54,891 nt of DNA from Comamonas koreensis (GCF_021026195.1 NZ_JAJNCT010000027.1:1-54891), one strand, 5' to 3'. Positions 44,026 through 53,914 are shown, numbered from the stretch's first letter. Numbers and translations are program-made. The notes: generated by a model not told the origin, from the letters alone.

Positions 44026-44060
44026 AAAACGGGCCGGGCGCATCAAGCACCGGCCCGTTT
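44026..44060. terminator. Bidirectional intrinsic terminator
   Basis: The arms AACGGGCCGG / CCGGCCCGTT flank a twelve-base loop between the convergent symporter gene and the exported-protein gene ending at 44060. The A-rich and T-rich sides suit both directions. Confidence 0.75.
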
Positions 44061-44539
44061 CACTTCAGCGCCGGGCTGAAGCTGATGCTGTATTTCTCCA
44101 GCGCCGGGCCCACTTCGAGCTGCATGGTGCGGCGCTTGACGGCGGGCTTGCCGCCGGTCACCTGGGCCGTAATCACAATGCCCTTGCCATGGGCGCGGCA
44201 GCGCAGGTCCTGCAAGCCCAGGTCGTTGTCGTCATTGATCTCGGCAAAGCCCTGGGTATGGGCGGCGACCCCGCGCCAGTGCGGCGTTTCCTCGGGCTGG
44301 TTCATCCACTGCACAAACAGATAGGTCTGGCCGTTTTGCTCGCCCTGTACCAGGCGGTAGGGCTGCACAGCCTTTTTGCTGCCCTGGTTGCGGTTGCCGC
44401 ACAGCTGCACGCTGGTGACGCTGTCGCTCATGGTGAAGCGGTTGGCACGGGTCTCCGCCGCCCGGGCGCTGAAGGAGGAGGCCAGGCCGGCGCAAACGGC
44501 CGCCAGGCTGGCAAGTTGGCACAAAGTGCGGTAACGCAT
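44060..44539 (-). CDS. Exported hypothetical protein (159 residues)
   Basis: A small secreted protein with a signal peptide ending ARA (about residue 27). The mature part has two cysteines (VQLCGNRNQG and LRCRAHG) that could form a disulfide. It is mostly beta-like in character. I do not recognise a family. Codon use is like its neighbours. It has no close same-strand partner; the DUF72 gene starts 160 bases upstream on the same strand. Confidence 0.68.
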   Translation of the reverse strand: MRYRTLCQLASLAAVCAGLASSFSARAAETRANRFTMSDSVTSVQLCGNRNQGSKKAVQPYRLVQGEQNGQTYLFVQWMNQPEETPHWRGVAAHTQGFAEINDDNDLGLQDLRCRAHGKGIVITAQVTGGKPAVKRRTMQLEVGPALEKYSISFSPALK

Positions 44540-44698
44540 GGATTCAATCGCTCAAAGGGTGGAGGGCTGCGGCGGCGGGCCAGAATGGCACCGCGCGGCG
44601 CAGCCAGGCCAAACATCATAGGCCTGTGCCATGGCGCTGCTGGGCAGATGCCGGCGCTACAGCGGCAAATTTGCGCAAAACATCGCAAGCGATTGCAA

Positions 44699-45853
44699 TC
44701 AGGCGGTGCTTGGGGTTTCAGGTTTTTTCAGCGCGGCCATCGCCTCGGCCAACCGCACAATGCTGAGCGGGCCGCAGCCCTCGGCCTCATTGCTGACGGT
44801 GACATAGGCGGGCTGGCCCTTGCCGCAGACGCCAGCCAAGGTGCTGGCCAGCAAGGCCAGGGTGGCTGGGTCGGGCTGCTGGATGCGGTCAAACGGGGCC
44901 AGCTGCTTTTCGGCATCGGCATAGCCATAGGGGCCAAAGACGGGGTTCACATTCCAGCGGCAGACCAGCGGGCCGGGCCAGAGCGCGCGCAGCAGCGGCA
45001 GTTGCTCGGGCATGCGCGGCATCTTGGCATGCAGGCCCAGGCAATAGGTGGCACCGGCCTGGCGCAGGATCTGGGCCAGTTGCGGTGCGATCTCGGGGCG
45101 CAGCCAGTCGGCATCACGCACTTCAAAAGCCACTATCGGCCGGCGCTCTGCCGGCAGGTTTGCGAGCTCCGCTTGCACGGCCAGCGCCAGTTGCTCCAGC
45201 GCTGCCAGGGTGGGCTGCAGGTTCAGCAGCCGGCCCAGCGGCAGCGGGCTGAGCTGGAACAGCAGCACGCCGAGCTTGTCCAGCAGGCCTTCACAGGCCG
45301 GGCGCACATAGCTGCTGAGCGCCAGCTCCACATTTAAAAAGGCCGGATTGGGTTCGCGTCCCCGGCCTTCTTCACCGCGCACCTGCGCATCGCAGACCAG
45401 CGCCGGCCCCTTGACGATAAAACGGAAATCCGCCGGCACCTGTGCGGCGTAGACCGCGTATTCAGAAGCTGCCAGTGGCCGGTAAAAGCTGCGGTCAATG
45501 CTGACGGTACGCAGCAGCGGGTGCTCGGCATAAGCGTTCAGGCCACGTTGCGCAAGAATGCGCTCGCTGTAGGCCTTGTCCCAGACCAGACCCTGCCAGC
45601 CAGGGTAGGACCAGGAGGATCCGCCCATGCGCAGCAGCGCCGGCATGGCGGGGGCCAGGTCCTCACCCAGCAAGGGGTAGGCCGCGCCTACCGCCTGCGC
45701 ACGGCTGCGCGCTTTGGCGGCATGAGCGCGTGGGGGAGCGGGCACCTCGGTGTCTTGCGCGTCGGCAGTCGGCGCAGCCGGGGCGGGCGCAGCAACGGGC
45801 GGCGCGGGCTCGGCGCCAAACAAATCCAAATTCGAATCGGGCTCTGGGGACAT
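44699..45853 (-). CDS. DUF72 protein
   Basis: A 384-residue protein of the DUF72 TIM-barrel family. The core has MRMGGSSWSYPGW-like MGGSSWSYPGWQGLVWD, YAEHPLLRTVSIDRSFYRPLAASEY, FRFIVKGP and IVAFEVRDADWL. DUF72 proteins lack an established activity, though they resemble nuclease-like barrels. An Ala/Pro-rich N-terminal stretch of about 65 residues precedes the domain. The start at 45853 (MSPEPDSNLDLFG) is preferred to 45871. Confidence 0.85.
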   Translation of the reverse strand: MSPEPDSNLDLFGAEPAPPVAAPAPAAPTADAQDTEVPAPPRAHAAKARSRAQAVGAAYPLLGEDLAPAMPALLRMGGSSWSYPGWQGLVWDKAYSERILAQRGLNAYAEHPLLRTVSIDRSFYRPLAASEYAVYAAQVPADFRFIVKGPALVCDAQVRGEEGRGREPNPAFLNVELALSSYVRPACEGLLDKLGVLLFQLSPLPLGRLLNLQPTLAALEQLALAVQAELANLPAERRPIVAFEVRDADWLRPEIAPQLAQILRQAGATYCLGLHAKMPRMPEQLPLLRALWPGPLVCRWNVNPVFGPYGYADAEKQLAPFDRIQQPDPATLALLASTLAGVCGKGQPAYVTVSNEAEGCGPLSIVRLAEAMAALKKPETPSTA

Positions 45854-46069
45854 CGCGGCCCAGTATGCCATTGCTGCGCGCTGCGATTCGCATTGTTTGA
45901 CGATTGGCCACCCCGGCTGACAGCAGGCGCAGCCACTAGGCCAGCGCCCTCTGGACTGCTATAAAAATTACACTTTTCAAATCCGGCACCTGTTCAAATC
46001 CCCAGTGGCCGCCAGCAGCTATGGCACACTCGCTGTTTTGCCAGAGAAGCATTGGAGCGAGCGTAGAGC

Positions 46070-48460
46070 ATGCAAAAGATCATTGCGCAGATTGCGGCTG
46101 AGCTGAAGGTGGCCGAATCGCAGGTTACGTCGGCGGTGGAGTTGCTGGACAGCGGCGCCACAGTGCCCTTTATTGCCCGCTACCGCAAGGAAGCCACCGG
46201 TGGTCTGGATGACACCCAACTGCGGGATTTGGCCGAGCGCCTGACCTATCTGCGGGAGCTGCAGGAGCGCCGCGAGACGGTGCTCAAGGCTATTGACGAG
46301 CAGGGCAAGCTGACCGACGCGCTGCGTCTGGCCATTGCCCGTGCGCCCACCAAGCAGGAGCTGGAAGACATTTACCTGCCTTTCAAGCAAAAGCGCCGCA
46401 CCAAGGGCCAGATCGCCAAGGAATTTGGCATTGAACCGCTGGCCGACAAGCTGTTTGCCGACCCGAGCCTGGATCCGCAGCAGGAAGCCCAGGCCTTTTG
46501 CAAGCCGGCCACCGTGCTTGACGATGGCAAGCCCGGTCCGGATTTCTCGACCCCGCTGGCCGTGCTCGATGGCGTGCGCGACATCCTGTCCGAGCGCTGG
46601 GCCGAAGACCCGGTGCTGGTGCAAAAGCTGCGTGAGTGGCTCTGGGCCGAAGGCCTGCTGCGCTCCAAGAAGGTGGATGCCAAGAACGAAAACGACCCCG
46701 AGGTTGCCAAGTTCCGCGATTACTTTGACTATGACGAGCCGATTGGCCGCGTGCCATCGCACCGCGCGCTGGCTGTGTTCCGGGGCCGCGCGCTGGAGGT
46801 GCTGGAAGCCAAGCTGGTGCAGCCCGAGCTGCAGCCTGGCGTGGCACCCGAGCCGGGCCAGCCCAGCCTGGCCGAAGGCAAGATTGCCCTGCACCTGGGC
46901 TGGAGCCATGCCAAGCGTGCCAGCGATGACCTGATCCGCAAATGCGTGGCCTGGACCTGGCGGGTCAAGCTGAGCCTGTCGACCGAGCGTGACCTGTTCT
47001 CGCGCCTGCGCGAAGACGCTGAAAAGGTGGCGATCAAGGTGTTTGGTGACAATCTGCGCGACCTGTTGCTGGCTGCGCCTGCCGGTCAGCGTGCCGTGCT
47101 GGGCCTGGACCCGGGCATCCGTACCGGCGTCAAGGTCGCCGTGGTGGACCACACCGGCAAGCTGGTGGATACCACCACGGTCTACCCGCATGAGCCGCGC
47201 CGCGACTGGGATGGCTCACTGGCCGTGCTGGCCCGCTTGGTGGAAAAGCACCAGATCAACCTGATTGCGATTGGCAACGGCACCGCCAGCCGCGAGACCG
47301 ACAAGCTGGCCGCCGACCTGATCCGCATTGCTGAAAAAGCGGGCAAGAAGATCGATAAGGTGGTGGTGAGCGAGGCGGGCGCCTCGGTCTACTCGGCCAG
47401 CGAATTTGCTGCGCTCGAGATGCCCGATGTCGATGTCAGCCTGCGCGGTGCGGCATCGATTGCCCGCCGCCTGCAAGACCCGCTCGCCGAGCTGGTCAAG
47501 ATCGACCCCAAGAGCATTGGCGTGGGCCAGTACCAGCACGATGTGAACCAAAGCGAGCTGGCCCGCCAGCTCGACGCCGTGGTGGAAGACTGCGTGAACT
47601 CGGTGGGTGTGGACCTGAATACCGCCTCTGCGCCACTGCTCAGCCGCGTCTCCGGTCTGTCGGGCACGGTGGCCAAGTCGGTGGTGCGTTGGCGCGATGC
47701 CAATGGCTCGTTCAAGAACCGCAAACAGCTGATGGATGTGGCCGGCCTGGGTGCCAAGACCTTTGAGCAGGCCGCCGGATTCCTGCGCATCCGAGGTGGC
47801 GACAACCCGCTGGACATGACCGGCGTGCACCCGGAAACCTACCCGGTCGTCGAGCAGATCATTGCCACCACCGGCAAGCCGGTGGACCAGCTGATGGGCC
47901 GTGGCGATGTGCTCAAGGGCCTCAAAGCCGAGCGCTTTGTCAGCGAGAAGTTTGGCGCCCTGACGATCTCGGACATTCTGGGTGAGCTGGAAAAGCCCGG
48001 CCGCGATCCGCGCCCTGACTTTGTCGTGGCCCGCTTCAACGAAGGCGTGGAAGACATCAAGGACCTGCGCGAGGGCATGACCCTGGAAGGCACGGTCAGC
48101 AACGTCGCCCAGTTTGGCGCCTTTGTGGACCTGGGTGTACACCAGGACGGCCTGGTCCACGTCAGTCAGATGAGCTACAAGTTCATTGAAGATGCTCGCG
48201 AAGCCGTCAAGACCGGCCAGATCGTCAAGGTCAAGGTGCTGGAAGTGGATGTGGAGCGCAAGCGCATCAGCCTGACGATGAAGCTGGACGCCGCGCCCCC
48301 GCGCCGCGATGGCCCGCGTGACAACCGCTTTGAATCGGCCGGCCGAGGCCAGGGCGGTGGCGGCAGGGTTGGCTACACGCAGCCGGCCCGCGCCAACCAA
48401 CCTGCGCAGCAAAACGCGATGGCCTCGGCCTTTGCCAAGTTGCAAGGCCTCAAAAAATAA
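46070..48460 (+). CDS. tex: Tex-family RNA-binding transcription accessory protein
   Basis: Large nucleic-acid-binding protein of 796 residues, cytoplasmic. The N-terminus MQKIIAQIAAELKVAESQVTSAVELLDSGATVPFIARYRKEATGGLDDTQLR is the Tex signature. A YqgF/RuvC-like domain follows (AVLGLDPGIRTGVKVAVVDHTG), then helix-hairpin-helix motifs (LLSRVSGLSGTVAKSVV) and a C-terminal S1 domain (GMTLEGTVSNVAQFGAFVDLGVHQDGLVHVSQMS). A Gly/Arg-rich tail ends the protein. Tex affects transcription and ribosome-associated processes; its exact role is debated. Confidence 0.96.
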   Translation: MQKIIAQIAAELKVAESQVTSAVELLDSGATVPFIARYRKEATGGLDDTQLRDLAERLTYLRELQERRETVLKAIDEQGKLTDALRLAIARAPTKQELEDIYLPFKQKRRTKGQIAKEFGIEPLADKLFADPSLDPQQEAQAFCKPATVLDDGKPGPDFSTPLAVLDGVRDILSERWAEDPVLVQKLREWLWAEGLLRSKKVDAKNENDPEVAKFRDYFDYDEPIGRVPSHRALAVFRGRALEVLEAKLVQPELQPGVAPEPGQPSLAEGKIALHLGWSHAKRASDDLIRKCVAWTWRVKLSLSTERDLFSRLREDAEKVAIKVFGDNLRDLLLAAPAGQRAVLGLDPGIRTGVKVAVVDHTGKLVDTTTVYPHEPRRDWDGSLAVLARLVEKHQINLIAIGNGTASRETDKLAADLIRIAEKAGKKIDKVVVSEAGASVYSASEFAALEMPDVDVSLRGAASIARRLQDPLAELVKIDPKSIGVGQYQHDVNQSELARQLDAVVEDCVNSVGVDLNTASAPLLSRVSGLSGTVAKSVVRWRDANGSFKNRKQLMDVAGLGAKTFEQAAGFLRIRGGDNPLDMTGVHPETYPVVEQIIATTGKPVDQLMGRGDVLKGLKAERFVSEKFGALTISDILGELEKPGRDPRPDFVVARFNEGVEDIKDLREGMTLEGTVSNVAQFGAFVDLGVHQDGLVHVSQMSYKFIEDAREAVKTGQIVKVKVLEVDVERKRISLTMKLDAAPPRRDGPRDNRFESAGRGQGGGGRVGYTQPARANQPAQQNAMASAFAKLQGLKK

Positions 48461-48483
48461 GTGCTGGGCCATTGCCTGCGCTG

Positions 48484-48516
48484 ACCGCAAGTGCCAAACG
48501 GCCTTGCGGTTTTTTG
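48484..48516 (+). terminator. Intrinsic terminator after tex
   Basis: A perfect eight-base stem ACCGCAAG / CTTGCGGT with an eleven-base loop is followed by TTTTTG. Confidence 0.88.
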
Positions 48517-48622
48517 TTGAGTGCTGCATCCCGCCAAGAATCGGCCAAAGATGACATCCGCCAGCCCGGAAATTGGATGTAATAACGGCTTGCGCCTCCC
48601 CACCTTCTGATCTCCCCACACC

Positions 48623-50587
48623 ATGCCCCCCGACCACGCCGCGCCCGACGATGAGCCTGTAGCCCAGCCCGTTCCTGGGCCCCAGCGGCCCTCGCGTCGT
48701 GCGCTGGCCGAGACGGGGCCAGGTGGCAGGCGTGGCGCGGGGCGCCGGCGCAAGGGCGCATCCACACAAGAGACCCTGGCCCCGCTGCTGGCGATCGTGC
48801 CGGGCCTGCGGTTGATGGTGGGCATGGTCATTGCGGCGGTGGTGATTCTGGGCCTGTATGTAGGCAGGGATGTGCTGCTGCCGGTGGCCTTGGCTGCGTT
48901 GCTGGGCTTTTTGCTCGATCCGGCCGTCAGCCGGCTCAAACGCTGGGGCCTGCCCCGGGTGCTATCGGTAGCCCTGGTGATGGCGCTGGCCCTGGGAGCG
49001 CTGGGCGCAGGCGCCATCTATGTGGGCAACCAGGTGACCAGCCTCAGCGCCGAGCTGCCGACCTACCAGAACACCATTCGCCAGAAGCTGCGCCACGTCA
49101 AACCGTATTTCAATGGCCCGGGGGTCTGGGACGGCGCGGTCAAGGTGCTCAATACGGTGGAAACCGAGATCGGGCAGGGCGATGCCCGCCGCCGCGTGCA
49201 GAAGGTGGAGGTGCAGGAGCCGGAGGTCAAGCCCATCCAAAAGGCTCTGGAGCTGCTGAGCAAGGTGGCCGAGCCGCTGGCCACCACCGGCATTGTGTTC
49301 CTGTTTGTCGTGCTGATACTGCTGGACCGCAGTGGCCTGCAGGACCGGCTGCTGCGGCTGATGGGGCCGAATACGCACATGGCTTCCGACGCGCTCGATG
49401 ACGCTGCGACGCGCATCGGCCAGTACCTGCGCATGCAGCTGTTCGTCAACCTCAGCTACGGGGTTCCGATGGCGCTGGGGCTGTGGTGGATTGGGGTGCC
49501 CGGCGCCATTCTCTGGGGCATTCTGGCGGCGGTGCTGCGCTTCGTGCCCTATATCGGGCCGATGGCATCGGCCGTTTTTCCGCTCACGCTGGCGTTTGCA
49601 GTGGACCCCGGCTGGAGCCTGCTGCTGTGGACCCTGGCCCTGATTCTGGTTCTGGAGCTGATCAGCAACAACGTGATCGAGCCCTGGCTCTATGGTGCAA
49701 GCACCGGTTTGTCGACCTTGTCCATCATTTTGGCGGCGACCTTCTGGACGGCGCTGTGGGGCCCCGTGGGCCTGATCTTGTCGACCCCGCTGACGGTCTG
49801 CCTGTTGGTACTGGGGCGCTATATCCCGGGGATGGGGTTTTTGGAGATTTTGCTGGGCAGCCAGGCGGTGTTTGACCCGCCGGAGAAACTGTTGCAGCGC
49901 CTGTGGCGTGGCGATGTGGACCAGGCAATCGATGTGGCCTCGGAAAATATTGACGAAGCGCTGCCACCCAAGCCCAGCCAGCAGGACCAGGCATTTGCTG
50001 TCACCCATTTCTACGACGAGGTGGCCGTGCCGGCCCTCCAGATTGCGGCCCAGCAGTACCGCAGCGCTGCCAGCCCACCGCAACGCCAGCGTCTGTCGGA
50101 GGCGGTGGCCAGGCTGCTCAGTGGCCTGCAGCGCCATTACCCGCCTGACGCATTGCCCGAGGCGGTCGAGGGTCAGCCGCCCCCGGCCTCGGTTGTCTGT
50201 GTCGGCATGCAGTGGGACATCGACCGGCATGCCGCCACCATGGCAGCCCATGCGCTGCGGCTGCACGGGGTAGACAGCAGCACCCGCGCGGTGTCCATCG
50301 ACACCGTGCTCCGTCAGGGTGATCTGTCGCTGTACGACGGTGTGCGCCACCTTTGCATCTGCAGCTTCCATCCGAACCCATTGGGCAGGCTGGCCCAGAT
50401 GTGCGAGAGCCTGCGCCAACGCTGCCCGCAAATGCAGATCACCGTGATGCTGCTGGGTGCGCAGAGCAGGGGGGGCGTGCGCAGCGACACCTTGAACAGC
50501 ATGCGCGCGCACGGTGCGGTCCAGCAGATCAGCGACCTGACGCGCCTGGTCTTGGGCGAAGGCGCCTCCAGGTTGGATGCCACCTGA
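48623..50587 (+). CDS. AI-2E/PerM-family transporter with C-terminal soluble extension
   Basis: Inner-membrane protein of 654 residues. A basic N-terminal tail is followed by the family's membrane domain (about 55-415): VILGLYVGRDVLLPVALAALLGFLLDPAVSRLKRWGLPR, GIVFLFVVLILLDRSGLQDRLLRL, LWWIGVPGAILWGILAAVLRFVPYIGP and WGPVGLILSTPLTVCLLVLGRYIPGM. AI-2E-family proteins are about 350 residues. The extra 230 residues form a soluble domain with helices (DQAFAVTHFYDEVAVPALQIAA) and a Rossmann-like VVCVGMQWDIDRHAATMAAHALRLHG...QITVMLLGAQSRG resembling cobalamin-binding or response-regulator folds. Substrate unknown. Confidence 0.85.
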   Translation: MPPDHAAPDDEPVAQPVPGPQRPSRRALAETGPGGRRGAGRRRKGASTQETLAPLLAIVPGLRLMVGMVIAAVVILGLYVGRDVLLPVALAALLGFLLDPAVSRLKRWGLPRVLSVALVMALALGALGAGAIYVGNQVTSLSAELPTYQNTIRQKLRHVKPYFNGPGVWDGAVKVLNTVETEIGQGDARRRVQKVEVQEPEVKPIQKALELLSKVAEPLATTGIVFLFVVLILLDRSGLQDRLLRLMGPNTHMASDALDDAATRIGQYLRMQLFVNLSYGVPMALGLWWIGVPGAILWGILAAVLRFVPYIGPMASAVFPLTLAFAVDPGWSLLLWTLALILVLELISNNVIEPWLYGASTGLSTLSIILAATFWTALWGPVGLILSTPLTVCLLVLGRYIPGMGFLEILLGSQAVFDPPEKLLQRLWRGDVDQAIDVASENIDEALPPKPSQQDQAFAVTHFYDEVAVPALQIAAQQYRSAASPPQRQRLSEAVARLLSGLQRHYPPDALPEAVEGQPPPASVVCVGMQWDIDRHAATMAAHALRLHGVDSSTRAVSIDTVLRQGDLSLYDGVRHLCICSFHPNPLGRLAQMCESLRQRCPQMQITVMLLGAQSRGGVRSDTLNSMRAHGAVQQISDLTRLVLGEGASRLDAT

Positions 50588-50665
50588 CGGAAGATCTGCA
50601 GACGCCTCTGGCTGGGCAGCGAACGCTCCGGGCGGCGCCGGTGGCAGGTGGGTGCTTGGGGCTGT

Positions 50666-51565
50666 TCAGTCAAAGGGCTTGGCGCCCAATGCGGTGACGA
50701 CGTGGTCGACAAAGCAGGTGATACGTGAAGCCAGCGCCGTGTTGCGGTAGTAGACCGCATGGATGGACTGGCGTACATCAAGCAGTTGGTCTTCGAACAA
50801 CGGCACCAGCTTACCGCTGTCGCGGTCTGCGCGCGTCATGAAATCCGACAGGCAGACCATGCCCTGACCGGCCAAGGCCATATGGCGCAGCGTTTCGCCG
50901 CTCGAAGAGGCAATCGCCGGCTGAATGCGCAGCAGTTCGCCGCCGGTGTCACGCAGTGGCCATTCGTTAAGCGAATCGGGTTGGGTGAATCCCAGCAACA
51001 CATGCTGCGCCAACTGCTGGATATCGGTCGGGGTGCCGTGGCGTGCGAGGTAGGCGGGGCTGGCCAATACCCGGATGCGGCTGATGCCCACAGGCCGCGC
51101 ATGCATGCTTGAATCCTTGAGCGCGCCAATGCGAAAGGCCACATCGCTGCGCTTTTCGATCAGATCCACAATGCCTTCGTGCGAGTGCAGTTCCAGCTCC
51201 ACCTCGGGATACGTGGCGCGAAAACTGTCGACCAGGGGCACCAGCACATGCAACATAAAGGGCGTGGCGGCATCCACCCGCAGCCGCCCGGCAGGCCGCA
51301 CACGCCGTGCGGCCATCAGCTCTTCGGCCTCATCCACTGACACCAGGATTGCGCGTGCCCGCTGCAAGAAGGCGCTGCCTTCCTCGGTCAACTCCAACCG
51401 GCGGGTGGTGCGGCGCAGCAGCGTGGTTTGCAGCTTTTCCTCCAGCCGCCCCAAGGTGCGGCTGGTGGCGGAGACGGTCTGGTCCAGCAGCTCGGAGGCG
51501 GCGGTGATCGAGCCGGTATCGACCACGGCCACAAAGGCCTGCAATTCGTCGAGCGTGGTCTTCAT
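50666..51565 (-). CDS. LysR-family regulator (YafC/DmlR-like)
   Basis: A 299-residue LysR-type regulator starting MKTTLDELQAFVAVVDTGSITAASELLDQTVSATSRTLGRLEEKLQTTLLRRTTRRLELTEEG. This HTH form (S-A-x-S-R-x-L-x-x-L-E) belongs to the large DmlR/YafC group. It is divergent from the MFS gene at 51641, with a palindromic site between them. In E. coli yafC lies next to dkgB, and here dkgB is two genes away, which supports a common module. Confidence 0.9.
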   Translation of the reverse strand: MKTTLDELQAFVAVVDTGSITAASELLDQTVSATSRTLGRLEEKLQTTLLRRTTRRLELTEEGSAFLQRARAILVSVDEAEELMAARRVRPAGRLRVDAATPFMLHVLVPLVDSFRATYPEVELELHSHEGIVDLIEKRSDVAFRIGALKDSSMHARPVGISRIRVLASPAYLARHGTPTDIQQLAQHVLLGFTQPDSLNEWPLRDTGGELLRIQPAIASSSGETLRHMALAGQGMVCLSDFMTRADRDSGKLVPLFEDQLLDVRQSIHAVYYRNTALASRITCFVDHVVTALGAKPFD

Positions 51566-51609
51566 TGTTGCCCTGGCGTCAAAAGATTTTGGTGGCGATG
51601 GTACTTAAT

Positions 51610-51625
51610 CTGCAAATATTAGCAG
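51610..51625. promoter_or_regulatory. Putative LysR operator
   Basis: CTGCAAATATTAGCAG is a near-perfect palindrome with the T-N11-A form of LysR boxes, located 15 bases before the MFS start and 45 bases before the divergent LysR start. Confidence 0.6.
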
Positions 51626-51640
51626 GGCACACTAGCAGCT

Positions 51641-52822
51641 ATGAAGTCTTCCGCTGTATTGTTCGCATTGGCCATTGGCGCTTTCGCCATTGGCACCACC
51701 GAGTTTGCCCCGATGGGGCTGTTGCCTGTGATCGCCCAGGGGGTCGACGTCAGCATTCCCACTGCGGGCATGCTGGTGTCGGCCTATGCCGTGGGCGTGA
51801 TGCTGGGTGCACCTGTGATGACCTTGCTGTTCAGCCGTTTTGGCCGGCGCGCGGCACTGGTCACCTTGATGCTGATTTTCACCGTCGGCAATCTGCTCTC
51901 GGCACTGGCCCCTGGCTACACCACCTTGCTGCTGTCGCGCCTGGTGACCAGCCTCAACCATGGGGCCTTCTTTGGCATTGGCGCTGTGGTGGCGGCCAGC
52001 GTGGTGCCCAAGGACAAGCAGGCCAGCGCCATTGCTGCGATGTTCATGGGGCTGACGGTGGCCAATATCGGCGGCGTGCCGGCTGCCACCTGGATTGGCC
52101 AGCAAGTGGGCTGGCGGCTGGCCTTTGCCGGCACCGCTGCGCTGGGCCTGCTCACCATTGCCGCGCTGTGGATGGTGCTGCCCAAGGGCGAGGCCGGCAC
52201 ACGCCCGGATGTGCGCCGTGAACTCAAGGTGCTGATCCGCCCCGAGGTGCTGCTGGCCATGGGCACCACGGTGCTCGGTGCCGGCTCCATGTTCACGCTC
52301 TACACCTATGTGGCGCCGGTACTGACCGAGATCACCCATGCCAGCCCCGGCTTCATCGCCTTTGCGCTGGTGCTGATCGGCGTGGGCTTCACCATCGGCA
52401 ACAGCTTGGGTGGCCGGCTGGCGGACTGGTCGCTCGATGGCGCTACACGCATCATCCTGCTGGCTCTGGCCCTCATCATGGTGGTGCTGCCTTGGGCGCT
52501 TGGCACCCATCTGGGCGCCGGCATTGGCATGGTGGTCTGGGGTGCTGCCGCCTTTGGCATGGTTCCACCGGTGCAGATGCGGGTGATGCAGGCCGCCGCA
52601 GAGGCGCCCGGCCTGGCCTCGTCCGTCAATGTGGGCGCTTTTAATCTGGGCAATGCCGTGGGCGCCGCATTAGGGGGAGCCGTCATCAGCCAGGGTCTGG
52701 GCTATGGCGCAGTGGCCTGGGCAGGCGCGGCGCTGGCTGCAGGCGGGCTCGGTCTGGTGCTGATCCAGGGCCGCATGCGCCGTGGGCAGGCTGGTGCTGC
52801 AGCGGCGGCGGGCAATATCTAA
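51641..52822 (+). CDS. MFS transporter (YdhP/AraJ type)
   Basis: A 393-residue major facilitator protein with twelve predicted membrane segments. It starts MKSSAVLFALAIGAFAIGTTEFAPMGLLPVIAQG, the DHA1 YdhP/AraJ N-terminus, and has the A-motif-like FSRFGRRAALVTLM after segment 2 and GGVPAATWIGQQVGWRLAF. Members export sugars, drugs or arabinose-like compounds. Probably regulated by the divergent LysR. A terminator follows at 52843. Confidence 0.92.
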   Translation: MKSSAVLFALAIGAFAIGTTEFAPMGLLPVIAQGVDVSIPTAGMLVSAYAVGVMLGAPVMTLLFSRFGRRAALVTLMLIFTVGNLLSALAPGYTTLLLSRLVTSLNHGAFFGIGAVVAASVVPKDKQASAIAAMFMGLTVANIGGVPAATWIGQQVGWRLAFAGTAALGLLTIAALWMVLPKGEAGTRPDVRRELKVLIRPEVLLAMGTTVLGAGSMFTLYTYVAPVLTEITHASPGFIAFALVLIGVGFTIGNSLGGRLADWSLDGATRIILLALALIMVVLPWALGTHLGAGIGMVVWGAAAFGMVPPVQMRVMQAAAEAPGLASSVNVGAFNLGNAVGAALGGAVISQGLGYGAVAWAGAALAAGGLGLVLIQGRMRRGQAGAAAAAGNI

Positions 52823-52842
52823 GCATCGCTATTTGGGCCAAG

Positions 52843-52882
52843 AGCTCCTCGTGCAGACCACCAGCTGCGCGAGGAGCTTTTT
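52843..52882 (+). terminator. Intrinsic terminator after the MFS gene
   Basis: The inverted repeat AGCTCCTCG / CGAGGAGCT with an 18-base loop is followed by TTTTGC. Confidence 0.8.
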
Positions 52883-53087
52883 GCTTTTTGGCTGGGTGAA
52901 GCCGCGCACGGAGCAGGGGAGGGCTTGATAGTTGATATTTCTTCAAAAGAATATTGTTGATCCAGGGCTTTATCTGCAAGGATGAAAAGCGCAAACTGTC
53001 TACCAATGCGATGAGGACCTGGTTGGGCTGCCAACCACTGCAGGGCCGCCGCACATTTCTGTCCGTATTTTTCTCAAGGAGTTATTC

Positions 53088-53891
53088 ATGTCTATTCCTC
53101 GCTTTGGTGTTGGTACTTTCCGTCTGCAAGGGCAGGTCGTGGTCGACTCGGTGCGCAATGCGCTGGAGCTGGGCTACCGCGCGGTCGACACCGCGCAAAT
53201 CTATGGCAATGAAGCCGAGGTGGGCCAGGCCATCGCTGAGAGTGGCGTAGCACGTGAAGATTTGTTTGTCACCACCAAGATCTGGACCGACAACTACAGC
53301 CAGGCCAAGCTGGTTCCCAGCCTCAAGGACAGTCTCAAAAAGCTGCGCAGCGACTATGTGGACCTGACCTTGATCCACTGGCCCGCACCCGGCAACGGCG
53401 TGGCGTTGCAAGAATTCATGACGGCGCTGGCGGATGCCAAGGCCCAGGGCCTCACCCGCCAGATCGGTATTTCCAACTTCAACATCGATCTGACCCGCCA
53501 GGCCATCGCCGCCGTTGGAGCAGGGGAGATCGCCACCAACCAGATCGAACTCAGCCCCTACCTGCAAAGCCCCAAGCTGACGGCCTTTCTCCAGGAGCAG
53601 GGCATTGCCGTGACTTCGTACATGACCCTGGCCTACGGCAAGGTGCTGAAGGACCCGGTATTGGCAGAGATCGCCAGCAAGCACCAGGCTACCGTCGCCC
53701 AGGTCGCGCTGGCATGGGCGCTGCAACTGGGCTACGCCGTCATTCCATCTTCCACCAAGCGCGAGAACCTGGCCAGCAACCTGCTGGCCCAGCAACTGGT
53801 GCTGGATGCCGAGGACATGGCCCGCATTGCCCAGCTGGAGCGAAACGGCCGTGAGGTCAATCCCGAGGGACTGGCGCCTGTGTGGGATTGA
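53088..53891 (+). CDS. dkgB: 2,5-didehydrogluconate reductase B (aldo/keto reductase)
   Basis: NADPH-dependent aldo/keto reductase of 267 residues, the same length as E. coli DkgB. It has [41 protein letters not shown] with the catalytic Asp and Tyr, [13 protein letters not shown] with the catalytic Lys, LIHWPAP with the catalytic His, and QIGISNFN. It reduces methylglyoxal, 2,5-diketogluconate and similar carbonyls. GGAGTT lies upstream of the start. It follows the MFS gene but after a terminator, so it has its own promoter. Confidence 0.92.
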   Translation: MSIPRFGVGTFRLQGQVVVDSVRNALELGYRAVDTAQIYGNEAEVGQAIAESGVAREDLFVTTKIWTDNYSQAKLVPSLKDSLKKLRSDYVDLTLIHWPAPGNGVALQEFMTALADAKAQGLTRQIGISNFNIDLTRQAIAAVGAGEIATNQIELSPYLQSPKLTAFLQEQGIAVTSYMTLAYGKVLKDPVLAEIASKHQATVAQVALAWALQLGYAVIPSSTKRENLASNLLAQQLVLDAEDMARIAQLERNGREVNPEGLAPVWD

Positions 53892-53914
53892 GACCCTGAC
53901 AGGGGTATTTAGCG

